Source: Saccharopolyspora_C sp040643635 (GTDB taxonomy: Bacteria; Actinomycetota; Actinomycetes; Mycobacteriales; Pseudonocardiaceae). Taken from it: a stretch of DNA of 64,000 nucleotides. Of this stretch, positions 50,969-64,000 are shown piece by piece. How positions within the stretch are numbered: position 1 is the stretch's first letter; every line of letters starts with the position of its first letter. Below the pieces are notes generated by a model that was not told the DNA's origin, searched no databases, and worked only from the letters and a program-made list of their open reading frames with translations. Made by a program: the position numbers and the translations under genes. The stretch lies in the NCBI RefSeq assembly GCF_040643635.1, contig NZ_JBEYUS010000023.1, positions 16,109 through 80,108 on the forward strand, in the 5' to 3' direction.

Positions 50969-51440
50969 GAGTGCGCTATCCCCCAGCATCGACATCCCTG
51001 GCCCGACATCGGCGATACCCGGACTTTTCCGGTACCGAAGGCGTGGCGCATCGGACACGTACCTCGCCGGTTCGGGAGTGGTTTCCACTGCTGTTCCGAA
51101 TCCGGCCTACCGATTCTCGCATTCGGCTTCCGAGCTCTTTCCGGTAGCCGCTCGCAGAACCGGTGATCGCCGTTGTGGGACGCCCGCTCGAAATTGTCCC
51201 GAACCGCTCGACCGCGGTCGCCGACGTGGAGATCGGCGTGCACCGGACCATGATCCCGAGCCCGACGGGCAGCGACAATAACTCGATCAAGTGAACGCTT
51301 GCACGCGTTGCATCGCGGGGGTGACGGGGCGGCGCCCGAGCATCCGCGCGCGAGGCCGCGCACGCGCCCGCGGGGGCCCCACTAGGCTGCGACCGGACGA
51401 TCCCGAAGATCGTCCCGCACACCCGCCGAGGAGGAGACGC
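50969..51440. other. Divergent intergenic region
   Basis: 472 bp between the XRE gene and the PEBP gene. GC is lower near 51100-51200 and 51275-51300. TAGGCT near 51383 could be a -10 box for the PEBP gene, followed by a GACGATC/GATCGTC hairpin at about 51397-51414 in its leader. No supported gene is present. Confidence 0.4.
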
Positions 51441-51986
51441 ATGAGCCTGCAACGCCCGATCGACCCGGACCCGTACTCGCTGCTGCCCGAGGTCCCCGCG
51501 TTCACGCTCACCTCCAAGGACGTCGCCGCCGACGAGCCGCTCGACCTCGCGCACGTCTACAGCGGCATGGGCGCGGGCGGTGGCAACCGCTCCCCGCAGC
51601 TGAGCTGGGAGGGCTTCCCCGCGGGCACGCAGAGCTTCGTGGTCACCTGCTTCGACCCGGACGCCCCCATCCCGGGCGGTTTCTGGCACTGGACGCTGGT
51701 CGACGTGCCCGCCGCGGTGACCGAGCTGGCCACCGACGCGGGTTCGGCCACCGGTGCGGGCCTGCCCACCGGCGCCTTTCAGGTGCCGAACGACCTCGGG
51801 GAGCGCGCCTACGCGGGCGCCGCGCCGCCGCCCGGCGACCGGCCGCACCGCTACCTGTTCGCGGTGCTCGCGCTGGACGTGCCGACGCTCGGGGTGAACG
51901 ACCAGGTGACGCCGGCGGTCGTGAACTTCACCGCGCTCGGGCACGTCCTGGGCCGCGCGGTGCTGTCCACCACGTACGCGCACTGA
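51441..51986 (+). CDS. YbhB/YbcL-type phosphatidylethanolamine-binding protein
   Basis: A 181-residue PEBP/Raf-kinase-inhibitor-like protein. The fold signature is SPQLSWEGFPAGTQSFVVTCFDPDAPIPGGFWHWTLVDVPA (about 52-92), followed by AYAGAAPPPGDRPHRYLFAVLALDV with the anion-site His/Arg. No signal peptide, so cytosolic. The ATG has GAGGAGGAG upstream. The bacterial role is unclear. It is followed after 18 bp by a VanZ-RDD membrane gene in the same operon. Confidence 0.93.
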   Translation: MSLQRPIDPDPYSLLPEVPAFTLTSKDVAADEPLDLAHVYSGMGAGGGNRSPQLSWEGFPAGTQSFVVTCFDPDAPIPGGFWHWTLVDVPAAVTELATDAGSATGAGLPTGAFQVPNDLGERAYAGAAPPPGDRPHRYLFAVLALDVPTLGVNDQVTPAVVNFTALGHVLGRAVLSTTYAH

Positions 51987-52004
51987 CGGAACCCGGAGGT
52001 CCCG

Positions 52005-53123
52005 GTGAGCATCCGGGTGCTGCCCGCGGTGGCCGCCGCGCTGGTCGCGGTGGCGCTGGTGGTGCTGCTGTTCGTGCCCTACGTGGCCCGCGAGCACCGC
52101 AAGCGCGGTGAGCTGCGGCCGGGCGCGCTGCTGCTGTTCGCGGCCGCGGTGCTCTACGCGCTCGGCCTGGTGGCGTACGTGCTGGTGCCGCTGCCGCCGA
52201 TCGGCCCCGGCTTCTGCGAGGTGTTCGGCGACCTGCGGCCGCAGTGGCGGCCGTTCGCCGGGTTCGACGAGGTGCGGCGGCCCGGCGGGCTCACCGAGCT
52301 GACCGGGCTGGTCGCCGATCCGGCGGTGCAGCAGTTCGGGTTCAACGTGCTGCTGTTCGTGCCGCTGGGCATGTTCGTGCGCTACCTGCTGCGGGAGGGC
52401 TTCGGCGGCACCGTGCTCGCCGGGTTCATGGTGTCGCTGGCGGTGGAGCTCACCCAGCTCACCGGGATCTGGTTCCTGTACCCGTGCCCGTACCGGCTGT
52501 TCGACGTGGACGACCTGATCGCGAACACGGCGGGGGCGGCGCTGGGCGCGCTGCTGGCGCCGGTGCTGCGGCTGGTCCCCGGGCAGCGCGGCACCGGCGA
52601 CTCCGGCGCGCCGCGGCCGGTCGGGAGCGTCCGCAGGCTGCTGGGGATGGTCTGCGACGTGCTGCTGCTGTGGTGGCTGGGCCTGGCGCTGGCCCGCGGC
52701 GCGGACCTGCTGCTGCGGGTCGCCGAGGTGCGGCCGCCCGCCGGGACCCAGGTGTGGCTGGAGACGGCGGCGCTGTGGTTCGCGCCCGCCGTGCTGCTGC
52801 TGATCGCCACCGCGGTGGGCCGCGGCAGTTCGCTCGGCCAGCACGCGGTGCTGCTGCGCGTCGTCGTCGACGGGCGGCGCCCGGGAGCGCGCGCGGTGCT
52901 GCTGCGCTGGCTGGTGGGCGTGGGCGGGTTGGCGCTGGTCGAGGGCGCGGTCGCCGTGCTGTGGCCCGCGGCGGGGCTGCCGGTCGCGCTGGCGTGGTGC
53001 GCGGTGCACGCGCTGGGCGTGCCGCGCAGCCGGGAGCACCGGGGGTGGTCCGGGAAGGTCGCGGGCACCGAGCTGGTCGACGCCCGGGCGCTCACCGCGG
53101 ACCGCGCCGCGGACGAGGGCTGA
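52005..53123 (+). CDS. VanZ-like membrane protein fused to an RDD domain
   Basis: A 372-residue membrane protein with about eight hydrophobic spans. The VanZ half includes LVPLPPIGPGFCEVFGDLRPQWRPF, FGFNVLLFVPLGMFVRYLL, VSLAVELTQLTGIWFLYPCPYRLFDVDDLIANTAGAALG. The second half (from about 208) is RDD-like: VRRLLGMVCDVLLLWWLGLALARG and GRGSSLGQHAVLLRVVVDGRRPG. VanZ gives low-level teicoplanin resistance in one system; most homologues have no known job. The GTG start has CCCGGAGGT upstream. It is in one operon with the PEBP gene. Confidence 0.9.
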   Translation: MSIRVLPAVAAALVAVALVVLLFVPYVAREHRKRGELRPGALLLFAAAVLYALGLVAYVLVPLPPIGPGFCEVFGDLRPQWRPFAGFDEVRRPGGLTELTGLVADPAVQQFGFNVLLFVPLGMFVRYLLREGFGGTVLAGFMVSLAVELTQLTGIWFLYPCPYRLFDVDDLIANTAGAALGALLAPVLRLVPGQRGTGDSGAPRPVGSVRRLLGMVCDVLLLWWLGLALARGADLLLRVAEVRPPAGTQVWLETAALWFAPAVLLLIATAVGRGSSLGQHAVLLRVVVDGRRPGARAVLLRWLVGVGGLALVEGAVAVLWPAAGLPVALAWCAVHALGVPRSREHRGWSGKVAGTELVDARALTADRAADEG

Positions 53124-53174
53124 CCCGCGGCCGTTCGTCCGATGTGGACTGTCCGGTCGTCGGTGCGCCCGATC

Positions 53175-53336
53175 CGGAACGACCCGGTGCCCCGGAACGA
53201 CCCGGTGCCCCCGGACGAGCCGCTGTCCCAGAACGGTCCGGGGTCCCGGAACGACCCGCTGTCCCCGAACGACCCGCTGTCCCAGAACGGTCCGGGGCCC
53301 CCGGACGGTCCGGCGCCCCCGGAACGACCTGGCGCC
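53175..53336. repeat. 18-bp tandem repeat, 9 units
   Basis: Nine consecutive units of 18 bp. Examples are CGGAACGACCCGGTGCCC (first two, identical), CGGAACGACCCGCTGTCC and CAGAACGGTCCGGGGTCC. Though the period is a multiple of three, no credible gene covers it. It lies in the convergent gap between the VanZ-RDD and PLDc_N genes. The reverse complement of its units resembles those of the array at 55923-56048. Confidence 0.82.
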
Positions 53337-53402
53337 GCCGACCCCTCGCGCTCCCGGTGGCGGGAGCGCACGGATCGGCGGCGCGGTGCCTGCCGCGGGC
53401 CG

Positions 53403-53729
53403 TCACGCGGTGGCCTGGCCGCCGTCCAGCGGCTGCGCCGGACCGGACTCCGGGCCGGAGTCGACCGCGTTCTTGCGGGCCTGCGAGCGGCCGATCACGA
53501 ACCACAGCGCGGCACCCAGCAGCGGCGCCATCACGACGATCAGCACCCACACCGCCTTCGTGGTGCCGTCCGCCTCGGCGCGGTACAGGCTCACCAAGGC
53601 TCCGATGACCAGGGCGGCCAGGCCGAGCGCGATCAGCGCACCGACGACGAGGAACACCCAGCCCCACACCTGCGAGGGCTGCTCGGCAGCGGACTGGGCG
53701 AGGGAACGGGTGATCTCGGACTTCAGCAT
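53403..53729 (-). CDS. PLDc_N (phospholipase D N-terminal-like) membrane protein
   Basis: A 108-residue protein with two hydrophobic spans, WGWVFLVVGALIALGLAALVIGALVSL and AVWVLIVVMAPLLGAALWFVIGR. The second matches the PLDc_N/cardiolipin-synthase N-terminal motif W-x-x-x-V-x-x-x-P-x-x-G-x-x-x-(W/Y)-F-x-x-G. The C-terminus is polar and charged. The ATG has CCGGAAGGAC upstream. Family members are small membrane anchors of unknown role. Single gene. Confidence 0.85.
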   Translation of the reverse strand: MLKSEITRSLAQSAAEQPSQVWGWVFLVVGALIALGLAALVIGALVSLYRAEADGTTKAVWVLIVVMAPLLGAALWFVIGRSQARKNAVDSGPESGPAQPLDGGQATA

Positions 53730-53957
53730 GGGATTCGTCCTTCCGGGAGTGCTCCGGGCGGACCGCGGTCGCGGTGCCCCGCCGGCTTCGACTTCCGCCG
53801 TTCGCCGACGAGATCAATGCTGCGCCCCGAGCGGGTCCGCGCACGTCGGCAGTTCAGCCCGACTCGACTTGGCCTGAAGTAGTACGCCGCCTCGGCCGGA
53901 AGCGGGACGCACCCGCGGGCGGGCGCCGGACACGCTGGAACGGCGGAGAGGAGCAGC

Positions 53958-55190
53958 ATGATCGGACGCCTGATGCCGGACGACGACACCGACGCATACC
54001 GTGGTCGAGTGCCTCGACAAGGGAAGTGGGCCACTCGACTGGCCTGGTGGGACGGGAAGTTCAGATCCCTGCTGCTGGATCTGCTGATCGCGTCGCTGGC
54101 CGTGGCCATGCCGGACGATCCGGCGGTCTGGCAGCAGTGGGTGCTGATCCCCGGCAACGCGCTGCTGTTCGGCGGGTTGCTGCTGCGCAGGCGGTTCCCG
54201 TGGATCGCGGTGCTGGCCTCGAGCGCGGTCATGGTGCTGGCCGGGTCAGGGGACCAGAGCATGGCCGTGGTGGTCGCCCTGTACACGATGGCGAAGCAGC
54301 GCGGCCCGGTCGCCTCGACCTGGGGCGCGGTGGCGGTCGTCACGGCGGCGCAGCTGACCCGCCTGGCGCTGCCGAACCTCGCGAGCCTGTGGACGAACGG
54401 GACGGCGACGGCGCTACTGGGGCTGGCCGCGATGCTGACCGGGTTCGTCGGCATGCCGACGCTGCTCGGGTTGTGGCTGTACCAGCGTCGCGACCTGCTG
54501 CGCAGCCTGCGGGAACGGGCCGTGCAGGCGGAGCGGGAGCGGGACCTGCTGGCGGACCGCGCGGTCGGCGCCGAACGCCGCCGCATCGCTCGCGAGATGC
54601 ACGACGTGGTGGCGCACCGGGTCAGCGTGATCTCGCTGCAGGCGGGCGCGCTGACGATGACCGCCACCGACGAGCGCACCGAGCAGGTCGCCGAGGTGAT
54701 CCGGGTGTCGAGCTCGGCCGCGCTGAGCGAACTCCGCGAGATGCTGCGGGCGCTGCGCGACGACGCCGAGCACCCGGGCGGTGATCACGCCGCTCCCACC
54801 TTGGCGGGGGTGGCCGAGCTGGTCGCCGATTCGGTGGCGGCGGGCGCGGAGATCGCGCTGGAGATGCCGGACGAGCTCCCGGAGACCTCCACCGCCGTCG
54901 GCCGCGCCGCCTACCGGGTGGTGCAGGAGGCGCTGACGAACGCGGGCAAGCACGCCCCCGGTTCGCCGGTGCTGGTGTCGGTCGACACGGGTCCGGACGG
55001 GCTCGCGGTGGAGGTGGTGAACGCGCGCGGCGGCGGCACCACCGTGGTGGAGGGCTCCGGGTACGGGCTGATCGGGATGCGCGAGCGGGTCACCCTCGCC
55101 GGCGGCACCTTGCAGGTGGGCCGCACCGCCGAGGACGGCTACCGGGTGCGGGCGGAGTTCCCGGTGCTGGAGCCCGCGGCCGCCTCCTGA
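53958..55190 (+). CDS. Sensor histidine kinase, NarL/DesK-type (HisKA_3)
   Basis: A 410-residue membrane kinase. Four or five hydrophobic spans fill residues 35-180 with no extended sensor loop. The DHp box AERRRIAREMHDVVAHRVSVISLQAGAL puts the phospho-His near 214. The ATPase domain has VQEALTNAGKHAPGS (N box) and GSGYGLIGMRERVTLAGGTL (G box). It pairs with the response regulator at 55274. The ATG has GAGAGGAG upstream. The signal is unknown. A second kinase-regulator pair lies in mirror image just downstream. Confidence 0.95.
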   Translation: MIGRLMPDDDTDAYRGRVPRQGKWATRLAWWDGKFRSLLLDLLIASLAVAMPDDPAVWQQWVLIPGNALLFGGLLLRRRFPWIAVLASSAVMVLAGSGDQSMAVVVALYTMAKQRGPVASTWGAVAVVTAAQLTRLALPNLASLWTNGTATALLGLAAMLTGFVGMPTLLGLWLYQRRDLLRSLRERAVQAERERDLLADRAVGAERRRIAREMHDVVAHRVSVISLQAGALTMTATDERTEQVAEVIRVSSSAALSELREMLRALRDDAEHPGGDHAAPTLAGVAELVADSVAAGAEIALEMPDELPETSTAVGRAAYRVVQEALTNAGKHAPGSPVLVSVDTGPDGLAVEVVNARGGGTTVVEGSGYGLIGMRERVTLAGGTLQVGRTAEDGYRVRAEFPVLEPAAAS

Positions 55191-55273
55191 CGCCGGTCCC
55201 GGGACACCGTGATCCGGTGCGGCCGGACTTGGATACCGTGGGCGCGGCAACGCAGTCGGGCGCGGGGAGTCAC

Positions 55274-55918
55274 GTGGGCATCAGGGTGGTCCTGTTGGAG
55301 GACGAGGAACTGGTGCGCAGCGGCATCCGGCTCATCCTCGAGTCCGATCCGGGCATCGAGGTCGCCGCGGAGGCCGGGGACGGTTCCGGCGTGGTGGACT
55401 TGGTCGCCAAGCACCGCCCGGACGTGGTGGTCACCGACATCCAGATGCCGCGGGTCGACGGCCTGGAGGTCACCAAGCGGGTCGCCGCGCTGGCGGAACC
55501 GCCCGCGGTGCTGGTGCTGACGACGTTCGACGTGGACGAGTACGTGCACGCCGCGCTGCAGGCGGGGGCGTCCGGGTTCCTGCTCAAGGACACCCCGCCT
55601 CGGGAGCTGGCGGCGGCGGTGCACACGGTGGCCTCCGGGGAGGCGATGCTCTCGCCGCGGATCACCAAGCGGCTGCTGGGCGCGTTCGCGGCGGGCAAGG
55701 AGAACTCGGACGCGCGCCGGAAGATCGACCAGCTGACCCCGCGCGAGCGCGAGGTGGCGGTGGCGGTGGCGCAGGGGCTGAGCAACGCGGAGATCGCCGC
55801 CCACCTGTACATGAGCCCGTCCACCGTGAAAGTCCACATCGGACGGATCATGGGCAAGCTCGGCGCGTCGAACCGCACCCAGGTCGCCATCGTCACCCAC
55901 GACGCGGGCCTCGTCTGA
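55274..55918 (+). CDS. Response regulator, NarL/FixJ family
   Basis: A 214-residue regulator from the GTG at 55274 (GGGGAGT upstream). Receiver: VVLLEDEELVRSGIRLIL, phospho-Asp in DVVVTDIQMPRVDG near 53, LVLTTFDVDEYV and ASGFLLKDTPP. LuxR-type HTH: LTPREREVAVAVAQGLSNAEIAAHLYMSPSTVKVHIGRIMGKLG (about 150-195). It is cognate to the kinase upstream, 83 bp away. Target genes are not evident. Confidence 0.95.
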   Translation: MGIRVVLLEDEELVRSGIRLILESDPGIEVAAEAGDGSGVVDLVAKHRPDVVVTDIQMPRVDGLEVTKRVAALAEPPAVLVLTTFDVDEYVHAALQAGASGFLLKDTPPRELAAAVHTVASGEAMLSPRITKRLLGAFAAGKENSDARRKIDQLTPREREVAVAVAQGLSNAEIAAHLYMSPSTVKVHIGRIMGKLGASNRTQVAIVTHDAGLV

Positions 55919-55922
55919 TCCG

Positions 55923-56048
55923 GACCGTTCCCGGCGGGCGGGCCGTTCCCGGCGGATGGGCCGGTCCCGACGGACAGGCCGGTCCCGGCGGATGGGCCGG
56001 TCCCGACGGACAGGCCGTTGCCGACGGACAGGCCGGTCCCAGCAGAAC
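55923..56048. repeat. 18-bp tandem repeat, 7 units
   Basis: Seven units of 18 bp alternating GGCCGGTCCCGACGGACA and GGCCGGTCCCGGCGGATG. The array begins 4 bp after the stop of one response regulator and ends 48 bp before that of the convergent one, so it fills most of the gap. It is related, in inverted orientation, to the array at 53175-53336 (shared GGACCGTTC and GACAG cores). Confidence 0.85.
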
Positions 56049-56096
56049 CGGCCCGGACGCGCGGTTCCACGAGCCGTTCCCGCGCGAGCGGGCCTG

Positions 56097-56762
56097 TCAC
56101 CGCTGCCGCGGCACCACCAGTCCCGATTCGTAGGCGACCACCACGGCCTGCGCCCGGCTGGACACCCCGAGCTTCGTCATGGCCCGGTTCACGTGCGTCT
56201 TCACCGTCCCCTCGCTGAGCACCAGGTGCTCCGCGATCTCCGCGTTGGTGGCGCCGGTGGCGATCAGCCGCAGCACGGCCAGTTCCCGCTGGGTGAGCCC
56301 GGACAGCTGCACGGGGATGCCCGCGCCCGGCGGCGGCACCCGCATGTAGGTCTCGACGAGCCGCCGGGTGATGGTGGGGCCGAACAGCATCCCGCCGTCG
56401 GAGACGGTGCGCACCCCGGTGATGAGCGTTTCGGGCGGGCTGTCCTTGAGCAGGAACCCGGAGGCCCCGGCGCGCAGCGCCGCGTACACGTAGTCGTCGA
56501 GGTCGAACACGGTGAGCACCAGGATGCCGGGCCGCGGCGGTTCGGCCGCCTCCAGGATGAGTTCGGTGGCGCGCACCCCGTCCATCTCGGGCAGCCGGAG
56601 GTCCATCAGCACCACGTCGGGCCGCAGCCGGGCGGCGAGCTCGACGGCGTCGCGCCCGTTCGCGGCCTCGCCGACGACGTCGATGCCGTCGGTGGCGCGC
56701 AGCAGCGCGGCGAACGCGGCGCGCAGCAGGTCCTGGTCGTCGACGATGAGCACCCGGATCAC
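56097..56762 (-). CDS. Response regulator, NarL/FixJ family, second
   Basis: A 221-residue regulator. Receiver: VLIVDDQDLLRAAFAALL, phospho-Asp in DVVLMDLRLPEMDG near 53, LVLTVFDLDDYVYAALRAGASGFLLKDSPPETLI. LuxR HTH: LTQRELAVLRLIATGATNAEIAEHLVLSEGTVKTHVNRAMTKLG. GTG start. It follows its kinase gene by 34 bp on the minus strand and faces the other response regulator. Confidence 0.95.
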   Translation of the reverse strand: MIRVLIVDDQDLLRAAFAALLRATDGIDVVGEAANGRDAVELAARLRPDVVLMDLRLPEMDGVRATELILEAAEPPRPGILVLTVFDLDDYVYAALRAGASGFLLKDSPPETLITGVRTVSDGGMLFGPTITRRLVETYMRVPPPGAGIPVQLSGLTQRELAVLRLIATGATNAEIAEHLVLSEGTVKTHVNRAMTKLGVSSRAQAVVVAYESGLVVPRQR

Positions 56763-56796
56763 GCGGCGGTCCCCCCGCCGGTCGACGGCCGCCTGC

Positions 56797-57972
56797 TCAG
56801 CCCTCGGCGCGCGGAATGCGCAGCAGGACCTGGAATCCGCCTTCGGGACGACGCCCGATCTCCACGGTGCCGCCGTACATCTTCGCCCGTTCGCACATGC
56901 CGATCAAACCGTGCCCGGAAGGCTTGCGGTCCTTCGGGGGCGGTGCGCCGTCGTCGCGGATCCGCACGGTGACCGAGTCGGCGTCGTGGTGCACGCGGAC
57001 TTCGGCGGTGGCGGTCGGGGCGTGCTTGAGCACGTTGGTGAGCGCTTCCTGCACGATGCGGTAGGCGCACAGCTCGGCGCCGGGCGACAGCGGCCGCGGT
57101 TCGCCCTCGACGTGCAGCGCCACCGGTACCCCGGACGAGCGGACCCGTTCGAGCAGCACGGGCAGTTCGTCGAGCCCGGGCTGCGGCAGGAAGCTGGTGC
57201 CGCCGCCGGGCGGTTCCTCGATGCTGGGCCGCAGCACGCGCAGCAGCCTGCCGAGCTCGTCGAGGGAGCTGGAGGTGGTGGCCGAGATGGTGCCGAGCGC
57301 TTCGCGGGCGGTCTCCAGGTCGGAGTCGAGCACGTAGCGGGCGAGGCTGGCCTGCACCGCCACCACGGACAGGTGGTGGGCGACGACGTCGTGCAGTTCG
57401 TGCGCGATGCGCATCCGCTCTTCGGTGACGGCGCGCTCGCCTTCCAGGTCCCGTTCGTGCCGGAGCCGTTCGGCCTGCTGGCCGCGGACCCGGATCGCGT
57501 AGCCCAGCGCGACCGCGATGATCGCCTGGGTGCTGCCGAACAGCAGACCGGCGAACAGGTCGGTGGACCACCGGAAGTGGGCGACACCCGCGATGACACC
57601 GCTGCTGATGACCACGATGCTGCCCGCGGCGAGCGGGACGGAGCGGTTCAGCGGGTACCGGACGGCGACGCTGTAGGTGGCGACGAGCGGCCCGAGCAGA
57701 CCGAGCGAGGTCTTGCAGCCGGTGCCGTAGAACGTGCACAGCGCCACCGAGATCACGGCCAGCACGACCACCGGGTACCGCCTGCGCAGCACCAGCGGGG
57801 CACCGCCGAGCACGGCCGCGACGTGGGCGAGCAGCCCGGGATCACCGCTGTCGACCACGTCGCCCGGGGACATCCCCAGCAGCGCCAGGTAGGTGACGAA
57901 CCCCGCGAGCGCGGCGTCGGCCACGAGCGGGAACCGCTGCGGCAACGCCGCCCACCGTGCTCTGTTCACCAC
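56797..57972 (-). CDS. Sensor histidine kinase, NarL/DesK-type, second
   Basis: A 391-residue membrane kinase. Hydrophobic spans lie over residues 18-160. The DHp box EERMRIAHELHDVVAHHLSVVAVQASLAR has the phospho-His near 200. The ATPase part shows YRIVQEALTNVLKHAP and RKPSGHGLIGMCERAKMYGGTVEIG. GTG start. It is cognate to the regulator downstream. Similar in layout to the kinase at 53958 but clearly diverged in sequence, so an old duplication or independent recruitment. Confidence 0.95.
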   Translation of the reverse strand: MVNRARWAALPQRFPLVADAALAGFVTYLALLGMSPGDVVDSGDPGLLAHVAAVLGGAPLVLRRRYPVVVLAVISVALCTFYGTGCKTSLGLLGPLVATYSVAVRYPLNRSVPLAAGSIVVISSGVIAGVAHFRWSTDLFAGLLFGSTQAIIAVALGYAIRVRGQQAERLRHERDLEGERAVTEERMRIAHELHDVVAHHLSVVAVQASLARYVLDSDLETAREALGTISATTSSSLDELGRLLRVLRPSIEEPPGGGTSFLPQPGLDELPVLLERVRSSGVPVALHVEGEPRPLSPGAELCAYRIVQEALTNVLKHAPTATAEVRVHHDADSVTVRIRDDGAPPPKDRKPSGHGLIGMCERAKMYGGTVEIGRRPEGGFQVLLRIPRAEG

Positions 57973-58314
57973 GGGAACCTATCCGGCCGCGTTCTGAATG
58001 CGGTCGTGCGGCAGGGTGGTCGGGGCCGTCCGGGGGCGCCGGGTGGTGCGAGTGGCGGAGCGCGGCGATGAGCGGGTCTCCCGGATCTCGCGGGTTCTGC
58101 CCCGAATTCGTGTGCTGGAGTGGTCTTCCGGGGAGTTCCGGACGGGCGCTCGGCTAGCTTTTTTGGCGGGTTCCTACAAAGTCTCGGCTCCGGCATGCGC
58201 CGGTGCGGACATTGGTACACCCGGGTGTGACGGAGCAGTGTGTAGGACAGGTGCAGGCGACGCTCCGGGGACGGGACGTCGCCTGTTGTGCGTGGTAATC
58301 AGGAGGCTCATCCG
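57973..58314. other. Divergent leader region upstream of the carboxylase
   Basis: 342 bp between the kinase and carboxylase starts. It has TTTTTTGGCGGGTTCCTACAAAG near 58160 (a candidate -10 is TACAAA) and a leader hairpin CAGGCGAC...GTCGCCTG (58254-58285) just before the ribosome site AGGAGG at 58301-58306. No gene is supported. Confidence 0.45.
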
Positions 58315-63804
<5,490 letters not shown>

Positions 63805-63819
63805 CGGAAGCAGCGAACG

Positions 63820-63847
63820 GGGCCCGTGGCCGGAAGGCCGCGGGCCC
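63820..63847 (+). terminator. Terminator hairpin after the carboxylase
   Basis: GGGCCCGTGGCC and GGCCGCGGGCCC form a 12-bp stem (one G-T wobble) with a GGAA tetraloop, 15 bp after the stop. Confidence 0.75.
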
Positions 63848-63908
63848 TGCTGCGTTCCTGCCGAAGGCGCCCGAACGGCGAGCGCGCTGCACCGGTGCCG
63901 TCCGTTTG

Positions 63909-64000
63909 TCAGCGGCGAAGCCGCTGAGCGGCGACCCGGCACGCCACCGGCACCGCCGCGGGTTCTCAGCTGGTTCTTCACCGGCTGGGAACTGCTGGAC
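63909..64000 (+). repeat. Dispersed palindromic element, copy D (cut by window edge)
   Basis: Starts with the same hairpin GTCAGCGGCGAAGCCGCTGA and about 35 bp later CCGCGGGTTCTCAGC, as in copies B and C. After that it reads TGGTTCTTCACCGG instead of the usual arm, and the window ends, so the second arm cannot be checked. Same orientation as B and C. Confidence 0.7.

Noticed and set aside
51205..51250. A second P450 scrap (GCCGACGTGGAGATCGGC, like the VADVEIG part of the remnant at 28244)
   Set aside because: The match is only about 20 bp in a codon context common in this GC range and no adjacent P450 motif follows.
53092..53402. A Pro/Gly/Arg-rich protein encoded by the 18-bp array
   Set aside because: The frame is open because the unit is 18 bp, but there is no start with a ribosome site and the product is pure repeat extending into the PLDc_N gene region in antisense.

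Overview
This is a very GC-rich, gene-dense window with GTG starts, 4-bp ATGA/GTGA overlaps, leaderless-looking promoters, XRE-DUF5753/DUF397 pairs, deazaflavin (Ddn-like) oxidoreductases and NarL-type two-component systems. All of this points to a filamentous actinomycete, most likely Pseudonocardiaceae (Saccharopolyspora or a close relative). That assignment is inference from gene content and style; there is no rRNA here to fix it. I see no tRNA, rRNA, CRISPR array or intact transposase.

The dominant theme is vitamin B12. Spread over 44 kb are genes for nearly every step from uroporphyrinogen III to adenosyl-cobyrinate a,c-diamide. They are cobL-cobM (255-2209), cbiD, cobK and cobG-cobH-cobIJ (12059-17373), cobN (17883-21497), a cysG/cobA fusion (33402-34646), a second set cobM2-cbiET-cbiG (35261-39457), and cobB, cobO and a fused chlID chelatase subunit (39649-44224). 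Two cobalamin riboswitches stand in front of exactly the two chelatase genes, cobN and chlID. CobL and CobM each occur twice. The second CobM carries a 280-residue disordered tail, and the CbiG carries half of a methylase domain. The aerobic marker CobG coexists with the normally anaerobic-type CbiD and CbiG, and no CobF is visible, so the ring-contraction route looks hybrid.

The rest is redox, regulatory and envelope genes. 2488-9825 holds a MarR/old-yellow-enzyme/Ddn group with a palindromic operator, a TetR/SDR pair, a secreted CocE-type hydrolase and a second Ddn. 9835-12036 and 23221-24590 hold XRE-DUF5753/DUF397 pairs and small proteins. 21571-30837 holds a secreted Gly-rich protein, an MBL hydrolase, an SDR, a WYL regulator with DinB, an HTH_42 protein, a decayed P450 followed by intact ferredoxin and ferredoxin reductase, and a TetR regulator. 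31453-33171 is an archaeal-like MetRS. 44478-53729 holds a GNAT, two trypsin-like proteases around a LysE exporter, a KAP ATPase fused to a receiver-like domain, a third XRE-DUF5753, PEBP, VanZ-RDD and PLDc_N proteins. 53958-57972 holds two convergent two-component systems. 58315-63804 is a single-chain acyl-CoA carboxylase of 1829 residues.

Between genes, a dispersed about 155-bp palindromic element occurs three or four times. Its 17-bp arms differ between copies but stay self-complementary. Three minisatellites (17 bp x 11, 18 bp x 9, 18 bp x 7) occupy other convergent gaps. Almost every convergent gap longer than 100 bp carries one of these or a strong hairpin.
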